From the NCBI GenBank assembly GCA_022376925.1, contig JAIOJX010000032.1, positions 201,620,939 through 201,684,938 of the forward strand: DNA of 64,000 nt. The letters are read 5' to 3'. The notes under the pieces were generated by a model, which was not told the DNA's origin, ran no database searches, and saw only the letters and a list, made by a program, of their open reading frames with translations. This DNA is from Tragulus kanchil (lineage: Eukaryota > Chordata > Mammalia > Artiodactyla > Tragulidae). The position numbers were made by a program, and so were the translations under genes. Position 1 is the first letter of the stretch, and each line of letters starts with the position of its first letter. Below are positions 32,190 through 44,910 of this stretch, piece by piece.

Positions 32190-34424
32190 GGTTTCCTAGG
32201 ATTTCACACTTAAACCACATCACTTTGGTACCTAATTATGTCCTTGAAGACTTTATTCTGTCTTTTGTGCCATCACATGAGCTGTGTTTAATAGAAATGC
32301 AGTGTCCAAAACATGGGGAATGAATCTCGCCTTACTCATTGACTTGGTTATGTTTACTTCGGGATCCTGCTTATTCTGAAGGAGCCTGAGTATCCCACAA
32401 GCTGCCCTTACAAGAGTGAGCAGGAAAGTGATGGGGTCTTAAGACCAGAAACTGAGTCTTGGGAAAAAGTAGACCTAAGGGGGACTATTAATAGCATCAA
32501 ACATTGTCCTACACAGAAAGGAGCAGAAAACAATGAATACTGGTGATTAAGGTCTGACACCAGACTATGTGCGTTCATGGCTTTACCAGTTCCTGCTGTG
32601 TGATCTTGAGCAAGTTTCTCAATCTTTCTTGGCCTCAGTCCAAAATGCGTTCATAGATAGTTTCCAGTTCATAAGGTTAAACATGAGGGTACATGTAAAG
32701 TACTTAGGTCAGTGCCTGGCACATAGTGAATGCTCGGTAAAGAGGCATTTATCAAGAAGAATTGAAAACTGATTTAGGGTTGCTGGATGTGTCAGGACCT
32801 GAGACTAGTGCATGAAAAATTAAAAGGCGGCAAATTTTAACTCCATAAAAGGAAAACTGGAACTGATTGCCTATAAAAGTGTTCAAAAAAAAAAAAAAAA
32901 GTGTTCAAGTTCCTGTTACTCTTAAAACTTGGAATTAGATCAGAAATATTCTTCCTTTAATGTGATATCTTTGGGGTTATTATAATCTTATTTTGTAAAA
33001 TAATGGTGATAGCAGAGAATCTTTAATTGGAAAATTTTTTTTTTCTTTCAAAATATTTTCAGTTCTATTACTTGTAAATTATTTGGAGAATTTGACTTGC
33101 ACGTGAAATGCAAAAGTGGCCTCCATGCTGCCAAGTGAATGTCCATTCCTGTCCTGAATTTTAGAGGAAAGGGGGATCGTTCTGTTCAAAACCACTTCCT
33201 TTATCTTCTAATCCTGCGTTCTTTTACCCTTTCCAGTTTTTAAGACTTTGCTGTGTTCCTTTCCTCTGTTTTCCCAGGCGCAAGCAGATCAGCAACCGGC
33301 CCTATGATGCTGCCCATTTCACCTTTTTTGCCCATAAACCTGACAGGTTTCCTAGGATTTCACACTTAAACCACATCACTTTGGTACCTAATTATGTCCT
33401 TGAAGACTTTATTCTGTCTTTTGTGCCATCACATGAGCTGTGTTTAATAGAAATGCAGTGTCCAAAACATGGGGAATGAATCTCGCCTTACTCATTGACT
33501 TGGTTATGTTTACTTCGGGATCCTGCTTATTCTGAAGGAGCCTGAGTATCCCACAAGCTGCCCTTACAAGAGTGAGCAGGAAAGTGATGGGGTCTTAAGA
33601 CCAGAAACTGAGTCTTGGGAAAAGTAGACCTAAGGGGGACTATTAATAGCATCAAACATTGTCCTACACAGAAAGGAGCAGAAAACAATGAATACTGGTG
33701 ATTAAGGTCTGACACCAGACTATGTGCGTTCATGGCTTTACCAGTTCCTGCTGTGTGATCTTGAGCAAGTTTCTCAATCTTTCTTGGCCTCAGTCCAAAA
33801 TGCGTTCATAGATAGTTTCCAGTTCATAAGGTTAAACATGAGGGTACATGTAAAGTACTTAGGTCAGTGCCTGGCACATAGTGAATGCTCGGTAAAGAGG
33901 CATTTATCAAGAAGAATTGAAAACTGATTTAGGGTTGCTGGATGTGTCAGGACCTGAGACTAGTGCATGAAAAATTAAAAGGCGGCAAATTTTAACTCCA
34001 TAAAAGGAAAACTGGAACTGATTGCCTATAAAAGTGTTCAAAAAAAAAAAAAAAAGTGTTCAAGTTCCTGTTACTCTTAAAACTTGGAATTAGATCAGAA
34101 ATATTCTTCCTTTAATGTGATATCTTTGGGGTTATTATAATCTTATTTTGTAAAATAATGGTGATAGCAGAGAATCTTTAATTGGAAAATTTTTTTTTTC
34201 TTTCAAAATATTTTCAGTTCTATTACTTGTAAATTATTTGGAGAATTTGACTTGCACGTGAAATGCAAAAGTGGCCTCCATGCTGCCAAGTGAATGTCCA
34301 TTCCTGTCCTGAATTTTAGAGGAAAGGGGGATCGTTCTGTTCAAAACCACTTCCTTTATCTTCTAATCCTGCGTTCTTTTACCCTTTCCAGTTTTTAAGA
34401 CTTTGCTGTGTTCCTTTCCTCTGT
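32087..34424 (+). repeat. Direct duplication D12 (period 1155-1191)
   Basis: Copy 1 about 32087-33276, copy 2 about 33278-34424. Copy 2 starts inside the solo LTR, but in its first 50 bases the LTR sequence is replaced by a short scrambled stretch (gatgctgcccatttcacctt versus gatgctgaccctttagggct), with 36 fewer bases before the LTR edge. It also duplicates a MIR. Confidence 0.9.
32545..32730 (+). mobile_element. MIR SINE (copy at 33700-33885)
   Basis: ttcatggctttaccagttcc, tgtgatcttgagcaagtttc and cagtgcctggcacatagtga are clear MIR landmarks in sense orientation. Duplicated by D12. Confidence 0.8.
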
Positions 34425-35370
34425 TCTATATTCAACCAGTTTCTTGCTGGTGCCTCTTTGCTCATAATCTGTAAGCTTGCTTAGGTCTTTCCAAACTCTT
34501 CCCTTATTCTTCTATAACTTTGTTTCCCTTCATAGGCAGATTTCTAATCTGTATAATTGTGTCTACTGTTCTATCTCCAGGTACTTTACTTAGAGTATTT
34601 CATCTCTTTAGTTCTTCAGAAAGTACGTACAGTGTACATTTGTTGAATGTTTGGTGAGTGAATCCTTAACTATGCATAGGATTCCAGTTAGCATTGTGAC
34701 TCATCTTCCACAGAGGGGAGAGGGTTAGGTAGATACTGAGTTGATGTCCATACTATCTTTCTTCCCTGTTAAAGTAGTCAGAGTTCAGAAGAGGCAGAAG
34801 TCACACCCAATTTTTTTTTTTTAATTTTTATTTTACTTTTTACTTTTACAGAGTTTTGTTGTTTACAGATATGTATGAACCCAACTATTTTAACTGACAT
34901 AATTTAATATTTTAAAAGTCATTAGTCAGATATTAGAAACCAGAAAAGGCAACACTGAGCTGTCACAAAAATAGTAACTAATAAAGCAGCTTCCACCTCT
35001 ATCAGTGATACTCAGTGAAATTTGGAGGGTGACTTGGCAGATTCACTTCTGAAGTTTGCTTTGGGGGAGCACAGTTATTAATTGTGTATTTGTTTCTCTG
35101 GAGCATAACCCAGAAAGCCAAAGCTAATTGAGTAGTGGTAGCTGTCTGGCATCCATCATCAAAACAGCTTTTTATTACCTTGAAAGAACCCTTCTTCCTC
35201 TGAAGTTGGAGGGTAGGGATGAGAACGTATGTTTATGTGTGGAAGCATTAGCAAAAGGAGGTGTGGGGTGAATAATAAAGTAGCGGGTATAAGGATGTCA
35301 AAAATAAGTGATCTGATTAACTGATGGAGGGTTCCCTCCTTTTCTTTTTCTTTTGTCCATCTCTGTGTAG

Positions 35371-35533
35371 GGTTTATTTTTATCTCAAACCCCTTCCTCC
35401 CAGGTTACCAGTGGCACTGGGTAAAGCAGTGCCTTAAGTTCTATTCCCGGAAGCCTAATATATGTAACCTGGATAAGCATATGACGAAAGAAGAGACCCA
35501 GGATTTGTGGGAACAGAGCAAAGAGTTTCTAAG
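35371..35533 (+). CDS. ALKBH1: ALKBH1 exon 3
   Basis: A ctctgtgtag acceptor and gtaagt donor enclose 163 bases, phase 1 in and phase 2 out. It completes Gly98 and encodes [37 protein letters not shown] and [16 protein letters not shown] (residues 99-151) with two bases of Arg152. It forms the start of the structured region before the dioxygenase fold. Single copy, intact. Confidence 0.96.
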
Positions 35534-35749
35534 GTAAGTCATCCAGTCCCAAGAAAGCATCAGTATTCAGCTGAGATCATCACAGGTCTTTACAGGAACT
35601 ACTCTCTAATAGTTTGTGAAAGTGACAGACCTGTTTGTTTTTTCTCGTTTCCACTTAAATATACCACAATTGTATTCTTTCCCCCGGGAACATCTGGACA
35701 GGCGCTTTGACAGTTGTATTAAATTGAGATCCAATTTAAAGGTTAACTT

Positions 35750-36058
35750 GGGCTTCCCTGGTGGTCCACTGGGTAAGGACACTGCCTTGCAGTGCAAGGG
35801 GCGCCAGTTCGATCCCTGGCCTGGGAAGATCCCACGTGCCGCGGAGCGGCTAGACCGATGTGTCCAGTAATTGAGCAGGAGCTCTGGAGCGCAGAGCTCG
35901 GTGCTCTGCGACAACAAAGGTCACTGCGATGGGAGGCCCACACGGGCCAAAGAACAAAAGATGGATGAAAATAGATTAATGAAAGACCAATAGAAGTGAC
36001 CCGCCCACCTCACTCCCTCCCCAGCCTGCCCTCCCAAAAATAAATAAATAACAACAAT
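35750..36058 (+). mobile_element. S-family SINE, gac subfamily with pyrimidine-rich 3' end
   Basis: Intact head and B box (gttcgatccctggcctggga), gac diagnostic (gtaaggacactgcc), then tail ccaatagaagtgacccgccc and a CT-rich end before an A-rich tract. Perfect 12-bp target-site duplication AAAGGTTAACTT at 35738-35749 and 36059-36070. Young-looking. Confidence 0.94.
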
Positions 36059-37014
36059 AAAGGTTAACTTATTGTAGCTTAGATAACGAGTTCATCCTCA
36101 TTAGTCACTAAATGAGCCCCCTTTTTTTTTCCAGCTTCAGCCCTTTTTTATACTTGAGAAGAGTTCCTTTAAAGCCTTTTAGTATCCTCAATAAAGTAAC
36201 ACTGAAAGCTCTTTACCTCTACTCTTCTAGGTGAAGTCAGTGTTACTGTTTAATGGTAGATCAGCTGTTCTTCATGAAAACTAGTCTGTGTGCCTTAATG
36301 TTGTTTTAGCATTTCATTCATTTGAGGGTCAGTTGTGTGCCAGGAGTGATGCTAAGGATTGGTGACAGACAGTACAAAGATAAATAGGCCGCTGTCTGAG
36401 TGCCTACTCTATGGCAGGAACTCAGTATCAACAGGAATAAGATGATACAACTCAGAAAGTGTTACAGCAGGAAAATGCTGTGGGGACCAGAGAAATAAAT
36501 AATGCTTACAGGCAGGAAAGAGGTGTCAAAGAAAGAAAAATGATTTTTTTAATTGGGCCCTCTTTTTTTTCCTCTATCCATTTGAAATGAATCTTCAAAA
36601 ACATTTAGGAGTTTGCCAGTCCAAAAAGCAAGAAGGCTGTTTAGGATAGAGAAAGCAACCTGAGCAAAGACAGTAACTTGGTCTGTTCATGTGTGTGTTC
36701 AACAAATGTCTGTTGAATTTCTGCTGTGTCACATTCTATGTTTGAGTGTTAGAGATTCAAGACAAAAAAGACAGTTCTTGCTTTCAAGGAATTTGTAGGT
36801 TAGTTGAAGGCAGAGATATGTAGACATTTAATTAAATACAATTTGAAAAGTACAGGGATCGAGTTTGTAAGATAAAAGTATGGTCAATTAAGATGCTAGA
36901 TTGAAGGTGGGTGGTAGAAGGTGCTTCCTGGAAGTCATGAATAGAATTGGCAAGAAATGACGCTCGAAAAGTAGGTCAGGGCGACACCTAGAGAGTGTAG
37001 TGATGTAAAGCACT

Positions 37015-37200
37015 ACACTAGTTCTAGAGTTCTAGAGTCACATTGCCTGGGCTCAAATCCCAGCTCCACCACTTCCTAGCTTTGTTAACTTGAGCAGTTT
37101 AGCCTTTCAGTGCCTCATAGTAGTCTTTGCCTTGTGTAGTAGTGTGAGGATTAAACAAGATAGATAATATGTGAGGCATCCCTAGAACAGCCTGTTAAAA
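37015..37200 (+). mobile_element. MIR SINE
   Basis: agagtcacattgcctgggct, aaatcccagctccaccactt and gtgtgaggattaaacaagat follow the MIR consensus order. Confidence 0.8.
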
Positions 37201-38554
37201 CCACAGTACCAGTGGGGTGTGTTGTTTGGGCTTCAGTGGCTCTAATAGTACAGTTTTCAGAAACTGTCATGTTAATTCTAAAAGGGAAATAGATGGTTTT
37301 CTTAAGCTGAAAGGAAAATGACAATAAAATGAATTGATTTTCCTTTAAAACACTCTTGATCTGTAGGTTAGGTTACAGGCGAGAGCAGTGAGAATCATCC
37401 TGTTCTTCAGTATGCCTTCTTTAGAATTGAGAGCAAAGTAAAGGAAGACCATGGCTGTGTGAAATTAGAGAACTTAAGAGTTTGTTACTAAACAGCCTGT
37501 GTTTTTCCAAGTAATTGATTTTTTTGCTTCTAACAAATGACTCTTCTGAAATCCCAGTTGTCATCTTCTAAGATAGCTCAGATGAATCTCTGTAATGAAT
37601 CATTCTATAAACAATGGTGAGATACTTTTGGGGGGGTCTAATAAATTAGCAAAAATAAAGAACGTGATGGTTATGCCTTCTGTTGTCAAGGGTTGGAAGA
37701 GCCTGATAGGCTCAGACATTGCTGGCAGCACTGGAAATTGATGAGGGCGGCCTCCTCCTTCTGTCACTAAAAGACATGCGTTTCAGTTTTCTCCTCTGAG
37801 AAACAAAAGGATTGAACTGGCTCTGCCATTCCAGCGACTGAATCATAATCAGAGCAGCCTAGACAGGCCAGCTGCCTCACTTTCCCAGAGCACGTCAGAA
37901 AGGGAGAGGGTCTGTGGTTCAAACAGATCTCCCTAAAGATTTTGATTTTCTACCGTGACATTCACAGGGCAAACTACTGGGCTAGAGGACCTCTATGAAT
38001 CCTTTCAGTTTTAACTTTCTAGGTTTATTTGATCAGGGCAGAAGAAACTTTTAAGTAGAAAGTGAACTATTTGGAACATACAAACAAAAATAGATCTGTT
38101 CACAAAATTAGAGCGCCTCAATTTTATGCTTTGTTCAGAGTCTGTTGTCGATGAATAGAGCAGCTAGAGATCCTCACACAAGAGTACAGTGGTTGGCTGT
38201 AGCGTCTTTATTGTAGCATTGCTCGTCACGGTGGGGAATGAGAAACAACCTGTGTCTGTCGGCAGGATTGCACATCTCGTTAGTGTCTGTCTGTAAGCAT
38301 CTTTATTATAGCACGATTTGTAAAGCATCAACAGGCGATCAAATCAACCATGACCCCAGCAGTCAAATGCAGCTCCTGTAAAACCATTAAAAATCCTAAC
38401 TCCAGCCCTCCAGCAGATACAGTAGTGTCTGCAGTCATAGTAAATGAAATTATTCCTCAGTATCTCCGTCCCAGCCGCCCTCGTCTAAGCTACCAGTTAT
38501 TGCAGTAGTCTCCCTGTGTCTGCTCATCTCTCTTCCGTCTGTTTTCTACATAGA

Positions 38555-40789
38555 ATATGGAGATCTTGCCACCTCTTTTATAGTTTCTCACCTGCAGTAC
38601 TGCAGTCCAGTACTAATACAGACCATCCAGAGTCAGCCCAGACATCACAAGTTAAAGGCATGATCCTTAACCAAATTACCCTTACTTCAGACATCACCTG
38701 CAAGTTTGGGAAAAACCCCGGTCTGTGTATGTTTCTGACCCAACTGAGTACAAATTTGGGGGAATTCCAGTGGTGACCTGGAACCCATGATCTCCCTTCA
38801 CTCACTAGAACAACTTATAAAACTCAAGAAAGCGTTATACTTATGATTATAATTTTATTATAAAGAATACAGATCAGGGCCATCCGGTGAAGAGAGTACA
38901 GAGTGATGTCTGGGAGGATCCTGAATACAGAGTTTCCATGTCCTCTTACCATGGAATCAGGACACACAGCCCTACCAGGAAGCTCCCCCAGTGCCTAGTG
39001 TTCACCACTTGAGCATGATTGATTGATTCATGATTGAACTCAGTCTACCTATCCAAGTCATGCTAATATCACTTTATAATAGTTTGAGGAACCCACATCC
39101 CACATCCTGGGCAATCTTTCTTAGCATAAACTCAGGTGTGGTCTTAGGGTCCACAGTGAATAACAGGTACTCCTATCCCTTCCAGAAATTCCAAGGGTTT
39201 AAAAGCTTGCTCTGAAGAACCAGGGACGAAGACCTACCTCGTAGGAAATGCTTGCAGGCAGAACTAGAAAGATGAGAGCCAGATTATAAGGAATGCCATA
39301 TAGTGGCATGCCATATAGTGTTGATGAAAACTTACTAATCTAAGAAAAAAATGCAAATATTTTATTCGAGCCAAATTGAGGATTATTACCTGGGAACAGC
39401 ATATCAGAAAGCTCCAAGAACAATTCAGCTGTTAGAAATCAAGGCACAGGTAGGGCTTTCCTGGAGGCTCAGTGGTAAAGAATCTGTCTGCCAATACAGG
39501 AGACACGGGTTTGGTCCCTGATCCGAGAGTATTCTACCTGCTGTGAAGCAACCAGGCCCATGGGCCACAGCTATTTTGCCTGCACTCCAGAGCCCAGGAG
39601 CCCTATCTACTGAAGCCTGTGTGCCCTACAGCCTGTGCTTCACAGCCAGAGAAGCCACCACAGTGAGAAACCATATGGAGATCTTGCCACCTCTTTTATA
39701 GTTTCTCACCTGCAGTACTGCAGTCCAGTACTAATACAGACCATCCAGAGTCAGCCCAGACATCACAAGTTAAAGGCATGATCCTTAACCAAATTACCCT
39801 TACTTCAGACATCACCTGCAAGTTTGGGAAAAACCCCGGTCTGTGTATGTTTCTGACCCAACTGAGTACAAATTTGGGGGAATTCCAGTGGTGACCTGGA
39901 ACCCATGATCTCCCTTCACTCACTAGAACAACTTATAAAACTCAAGAAAGCGTTATACTTATGATTATAATTTTATTATAAAGAATACAGATCAGGGCCA
40001 TCCGGTGAAGAGAGTACAGAGTGATGTCTGGGAGGATCCTGAATACAGAGTTTCCATGTCCTCTTACCATGGAATCAGGACACACAGCCCTACCAGGAAG
40101 CTCCCCCAGTGCCTAGTGTTCACCACTTGAGCATGATTGATTGATTCATGATTGAACTCAGTCTACCTATCCAAGTCATGCTAATATCACTTTATAATAG
40201 TTTGAGGAACCCACATCCCACATCCTGGGCAATCTTTCTTAGCATAAACTCAGGTGTGGTCTTAGGGTCCACAGTGAATAACAGGTACTCCTATCCCTTC
40301 CAGAAATTCCAAGGGTTTAAAAGCTTGCTCTGAAGAACCAGGGACGAAGACCTACCTCGTAGGAAATGCTTGCAGGCAGAACTAGAAAGATGAGAGCCAG
40401 ATTATAAGGAATGCCATATAGTGGCATGCCATATAGTGTTGATGAAAACTTACTAATCTAAGAAAAAAATGCAAATATTTTATTCGAGCCAAATTGAGGA
40501 TTATTACCTGGGAACAGCATATCAGAAAGCTCCAAGAACAATTCAGCTGTTAGAAATCAAGGCACAGGTAGGGCTTTCCTGGAGGCTCAGTGGTAAAGAA
40601 TCTGTCTGCCAATACAGGAGACACGGGTTTGGTCCCTGATCCGAGAGTATTCTACCTGCTGTGAAGCAACCAGGCCCATGGGCCACAGCTATTTTGCCTG
40701 CACTCCAGAGCCCAGGAGCCCTATCTACTGAAGCCTGTGTGCCCTACAGCCTGTGCTTCACAGCCAGAGAAGCCACCACAGTGAGAAAC
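38555..40789 (+). repeat. Direct duplication D13 (period 1118)
   Basis: Copy 1 38555-39671, copy 2 39673-40789, essentially identical. Copy 1 breaks off in the middle of a CHR SINE; copy 2 continues the same SINE to its natural end at about 40912, so copy 2's right side is the genuine continuation. Confidence 0.93.
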
Positions 40790-40912
40790 CCAGGTACCAC
40801 AGCTAGAGAATAGTCTCTGCTCTCTAGAGAACTAGACAACTAGAGAAAAGCCTGCACAACAGCAAAGACCCAGCACAGCCAAATTAACTAATTAATTAAT
40901 TTTAAAAAAAAA
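40570..40912 (+). mobile_element. CHR-type SINE (truncated copy at 39452-39671)
   Basis: gggctttcctggaggctcag head, then the ccacagctattttgcctgca / agaagccaccacagtgagaa units and a gcaaagacccagcacagcc tail with A run. The copy at 39452 is cut by the D13 junction. Confidence 0.85.
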
Positions 40913-41032
40913 AGAAGGCACAATTATGTTTCCTGAGACAGAGAGCTTTGTATGAAATGATGGATTATTGACAGTTTACACATTCCATTTCTAAGTATCT
41001 CCTGACAAGATCAAAAAGGAACGTTATCTTTT

Positions 41033-41302
41033 TTTTTTTTTTTTTCATAAATTTTGGCCTGTCTTTGTTATTTATTTATCATCCATCTTTATTCTTCCAC
41101 CTGTGTGGGCCTCCCATTGCAGTGGCCTCTCCCGTTGGAGAGCACCGGCTCTGGACAGATGTGCTCCAGAGCACTGGCTCGTAATTGGATACACCGGTCC
41201 AGCTGCTCCACGGCACTCGGGGTCTTCCCGGGCCAGGGATCAAACTGGTGCCCCTTACACTGCAAGGTGGACTCCTTACCCGCTGGACCACCAGAGAAGC
41301 CT
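41033..41302 (-). mobile_element. S-family SINE, agt subfamily
   Basis: Long T leader, ttttggcctgtctttgttat tail, inverse head ggaccaccagagaagcct, with imperfect 15-bp target-site duplication (GGAACGTTATCTTTT at 41018-41032 and GGAATGTTACCTTTT at 41303-41317). Confidence 0.92.
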
Positions 41303-41834
41303 GGAATGTTACCTTTTAAGGAGTGGTCCTGTTGATGCTGGGAGAATGTTTCTCTTTCTCTGAGCAGGTGTTGCTGCCTACAGGGGAGGTTTGGTCAATG
41401 CACGATGCAGGTACAGAGTGCATAGTAAAGGGGAAAGAGGGAACCAAAAGGCAGAGAACATTTTTTATATGTTTAAATTTTTCTTGTCTTACAATAAAAT
41501 ATTAACTTTTTTTCACAGCAGGAAAATGTGATCTCCGTCCTTGTAAATGGGGAATTCATCAAGATTAGTAATAGATTTTTCACTTTAGAGGGTGAATTGT
41601 TGTGGCACTATGGAAAATGGACTGCAAATTTAATCATTTCAAAAAAGCACAATTAAGAATTTAGCTTAATAACCCATACAAAATATGATGAAGGCCTGGT
41701 AAAGACATTGTCTATAGGACTTGGTAACCAGGAGACTATGAAAAGTGACAGGAAAGTGCTTAAGGATTATCCACAGATGTCTAAGTGGCAGGTAGATTAA
41801 GTTTAGGCAGAAGTCAGGCTGTTCCAGATTTACA

Positions 41835-42655
41835 GGCAGAAATTGATATATAACATTGTGTTATCCAAGGTGTACAACATAATGATTTGATACATGGGTA
41901 GTTTCAAATGATTGGCACAGTAAATTTTGTTAATTTAACATCAGTCACCTCACATCATTACAATTGTTGTTTCCTGTGATAAGAAGATTTAAGATCTATT
42001 CTCAGCTACTTTCAAATATACAGTACAGTATTAACTGTAGTCACTATGTTGTACATTGGGCTTCTGAGGTGTTGGTAGTGGTGAAGGAGCTTTGCCCACC
42101 AATTGCAGGAGATGCGAGGAACATGGATTTCCTCTGTGGATCAGGAAGATCCCCTGGATAGGAAATGGCACCCCACTCCAGTATCCTTGCCTGGAAAATT
42201 CCATGGGCAGAGGAGCTTGGAAGACTACAGTCCATGGGGCTGCAAAGAATCAGATACAACTGAGCACACATGCTGTACGTTACATCCCCAAAACTTCTCT
42301 TATCATGACAGGTTTTTATCTTTTGTGTACCTTTACCCATTTCATACATACCTATCCCCACGGTCACCTCTGGCAGCTACCAGTCTGTTCTGTGTCAGAT
42401 TTTTTTATATTCCACATATGACTGTGCATACAATATTTTTTTCCTCTGTGTGATTTATTCCACTTAGCATAATGGCAGCCAGTTTATCCATGTTGTCATA
42501 TATGACAGAATTTTCCCTTTTTTATGACTGGAAAATGTTTCACTGTGTGTGTATCACATTTTCTTTATTCATCCATTTGTCATTGGAAGGGCAGAGCGAA
42601 GAAAGCAACTTAGGTTGTTTTCATGTCTTGATTAGTGTTAAATAATGTTGCAATT
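41835..42655 (-). mobile_element. L1 3' segment, antisense (interrupted by a SINE)
   Basis: Reverse-complement L1 3'UTR and ORF2 end: gtacaacataatgatttgat, ttaagatctattctcagcta, ccacttagcataatggcagc and atcacattttctttattcat in order. A BovA2-type SINE sits inside it at 42075-42270. Together with 42685-42835 it forms a 5'-inverted L1. Confidence 0.85.
42075..42270 (+). mobile_element. BovA2-type SINE
   Basis: aatggcaccccactccagta, tgcctggaaaattccatggg and tacagtccatggggctgcaa are BovA2 landmarks in sense orientation, interrupting the L1 3'UTR. Confidence 0.88.
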
Positions 42656-42684
42656 ATTTAATTACCCAAAACCATTTAGCGGTT

Positions 42685-42835
42685 TTGCAAAAAATTAAAA
42701 ATAGAACTACCATATGATCAGCAATTCAGCTTCTAAGTATATATCCAAAGGAAGCAAAATCACTATCCTAGAAATATATTTGCATGTACTTCCATGTTCA
42801 TTGGAACATTATATACTAAGATTTCTAATGGAAAT
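42685..42835 (+). mobile_element. Inverted 5' segment of the same L1
   Basis: Sense L1 ORF2 sequence (aactaccatatgatcagcaa, tatatccaaaggaagcaaaa, acttccatgttcattggaac) directly follows the antisense L1, and stops at the same L1 position where that piece starts. This is the classic 5'-inversion structure. Confidence 0.75.
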
Positions 42836-44910
42836 AAGGATTGAAGAAAGAGGAGAGTGAGCAACGGTAATCCTTAGGGTAGTTTGGGGCTTACTGTTTT
42901 TGAAATGCCTGTGGAGTATCCACATGGAGATGTCTTTTCCTTTGGAAATACAGAATCAGGAGCACATTTTAGGAGCAAAGTGAGAGAGGGATGCGGGAGT
43001 TACATGGAAAGACCATCATAAAGCAAGCAGTGGCAGTGATGAGAGGTTTTTTGTTTGTTTGTTTATAGAAAACATACAGAGAAAAGGCAACTGGCCATAG
43101 GAAGCATCAGGTCTGGGTGAAAAGAATTACTATTAGAGGCCAAGGAAGGAAAATGTTTACAAAATAAGGCAAGGACCTGTGGTTCTCAGTAGGCTTAGGA
43201 TTTGATGATTAAATGGTATCATGGAAAGTAAACTAGTTTTTGTAGAGTGGTGTAAGCAAAGTGAGAGGAGAGTACAGGCAGCCAGTGTTGAGTCCCTGGG
43301 GTATGATTAATTGTGAAGAAAAGAACAGCAGAGGGAGGCAGGACATCGCAGGGTGCCTGAGGAGAGGTCAGGTGTGAGAAGAGTTTCAAGTTTTTACAAG
43401 ATCAAGAGGAAGAAGCAAAAACAGAGGAAGGCTGGAAATAGAGAAGAAAGATGATAATGGAGAAAGGCCTCAGAGGTCAGGGAAATGGGGGAGAATGTGG
43501 GTGGAGAGTTGGCCTTAATGGAAAGAAGTAAGACGACTGCTGAAACCATAAAGGACGGAGTAAGGATTTCAAACACTTCAGAGGTGTAGGGGAGGGGAAA
43601 CCATTAACTGTCTTTGATCAGGCCTCTGTATGTTCCTTGTCCTAGAAGAGTAGAAACAGGACGAGCAGGACACCATTGATAAATGGTGAAAGTTTAGAAC
43701 GGAAGGTAGATGATTAGACAAACCTGACATTTGGAAGATAGCAAAAGGGTGTTAACTGTGGAAGTGGATGTGTATTTGTACTGACTGACTGAGAGTTTCA
43801 GGCTGAGAAGGGAAGCAAAACTCGAAGCACTCAAATACTGGAAAACTGGTGTTCAAGGGACTTGAGATGGAACTTCAGGTTTAATGAAGGTAAGAGATTA
43901 GAAAGAAGGAAGGACAGAAAGCTATGGTTGTGGAGGGAAATAGTCTTGAGTTGTGAAAGACACAGTCTCCAAATCTTTAAAAATGATTGAAGAAGCAGTA
44001 CCTACAATAAGATATTGAAGATTTTCTGTCATAGACAACTTCCAGATTTCTATCCTAAGTGAGTACTTGGTTCACTAATAATGTACCTTGAGGTAAGAAA
44101 GAAAGAACCAGTGCTTACCCACTGCCTGAATAGTGGGCAGGCAGGACAGGCGTTCATTTCCACCCAGTTAGGGTTCACTTGAAAGCAGTGCTGTAGAACA
44201 GGATTGCTGAGAGCCATCCTCCTCTCATATCATCCTATATGAGGTACATAAAGGTTTCACCCCTGCCAGAACGTGAGCAGAGTGCTGAGTGAGCATTCAC
44301 CAGGGGAGAAGGTGCCAGCCTGCCCGTCCGTCCTCCTCTTGTTAGTGCCTGGAGGGGCAGCACACTCCTGTTTCTAGTGAGAGCCAATAATTGGTGTCAT
44401 ACCTACTTGAAAATTTTCTTTTGGGTAATTGGGTGAAGGTTTAAGATTAGGTGCCAACCTTCCGTGCATACCTCAGGGTGGATGAGCAGCTCCATTGGCA
44501 CTGAGCCTTCTTGGCCTTCTTCACCAGTCAGGTTTGAAAAAAGAACCACCTGCCCATCCCTTCCTTAACCCCTCAGGATTTTCTGCCTGAAAAAGATCTG
44601 GGAGCACGTGAAACTTGGTTTGAGCCTTACACTACTGACAATGTTAGAGTGAATTTTTGAGAATCTTATCCAAGAGGCCTTCAGGGACCAGAAGGGTCCC
44701 TAAGTGGCACTAAGACAAGAAATGTCTAGTACTGGCCAGTCTTGAAGGCAGGTGTTACAGCAGTTATTACTATTTTCCTTCCAGATAGAATCTCACACCT
44801 ACATGGGCCTGACACATTACATAAGTGCGCACAAACACACACATACACACTCAAAATGGCACACTCAGTTATTACAACCAGTCTTTCACTAAGCAAATTT
44901 TAAGCATTAT

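Larger units (their letters stand above)
26651..35370. other. ALKBH1 intron 2
   Basis: About 8.7 kb, inflated by duplications D10, D11 and D12. It contains S-family, CHR and BovB elements, a solo LTR and a MIR. 26880-27310 and 34430-35340 are plain AT-rich intron; a stretch from about 34810 (acagagttttgttgtttaca) shares words with 47050-47080 and may be an L1-type fragment. No exon-like coding was found except that immediately before 35371. Confidence 0.8.

Noticed and set aside
33278..33330. Possible extra exon after tttcccag at 33277
   Set aside because: The bases are a fragment of the solo LTR brought in by duplication D12, not coding sequence.
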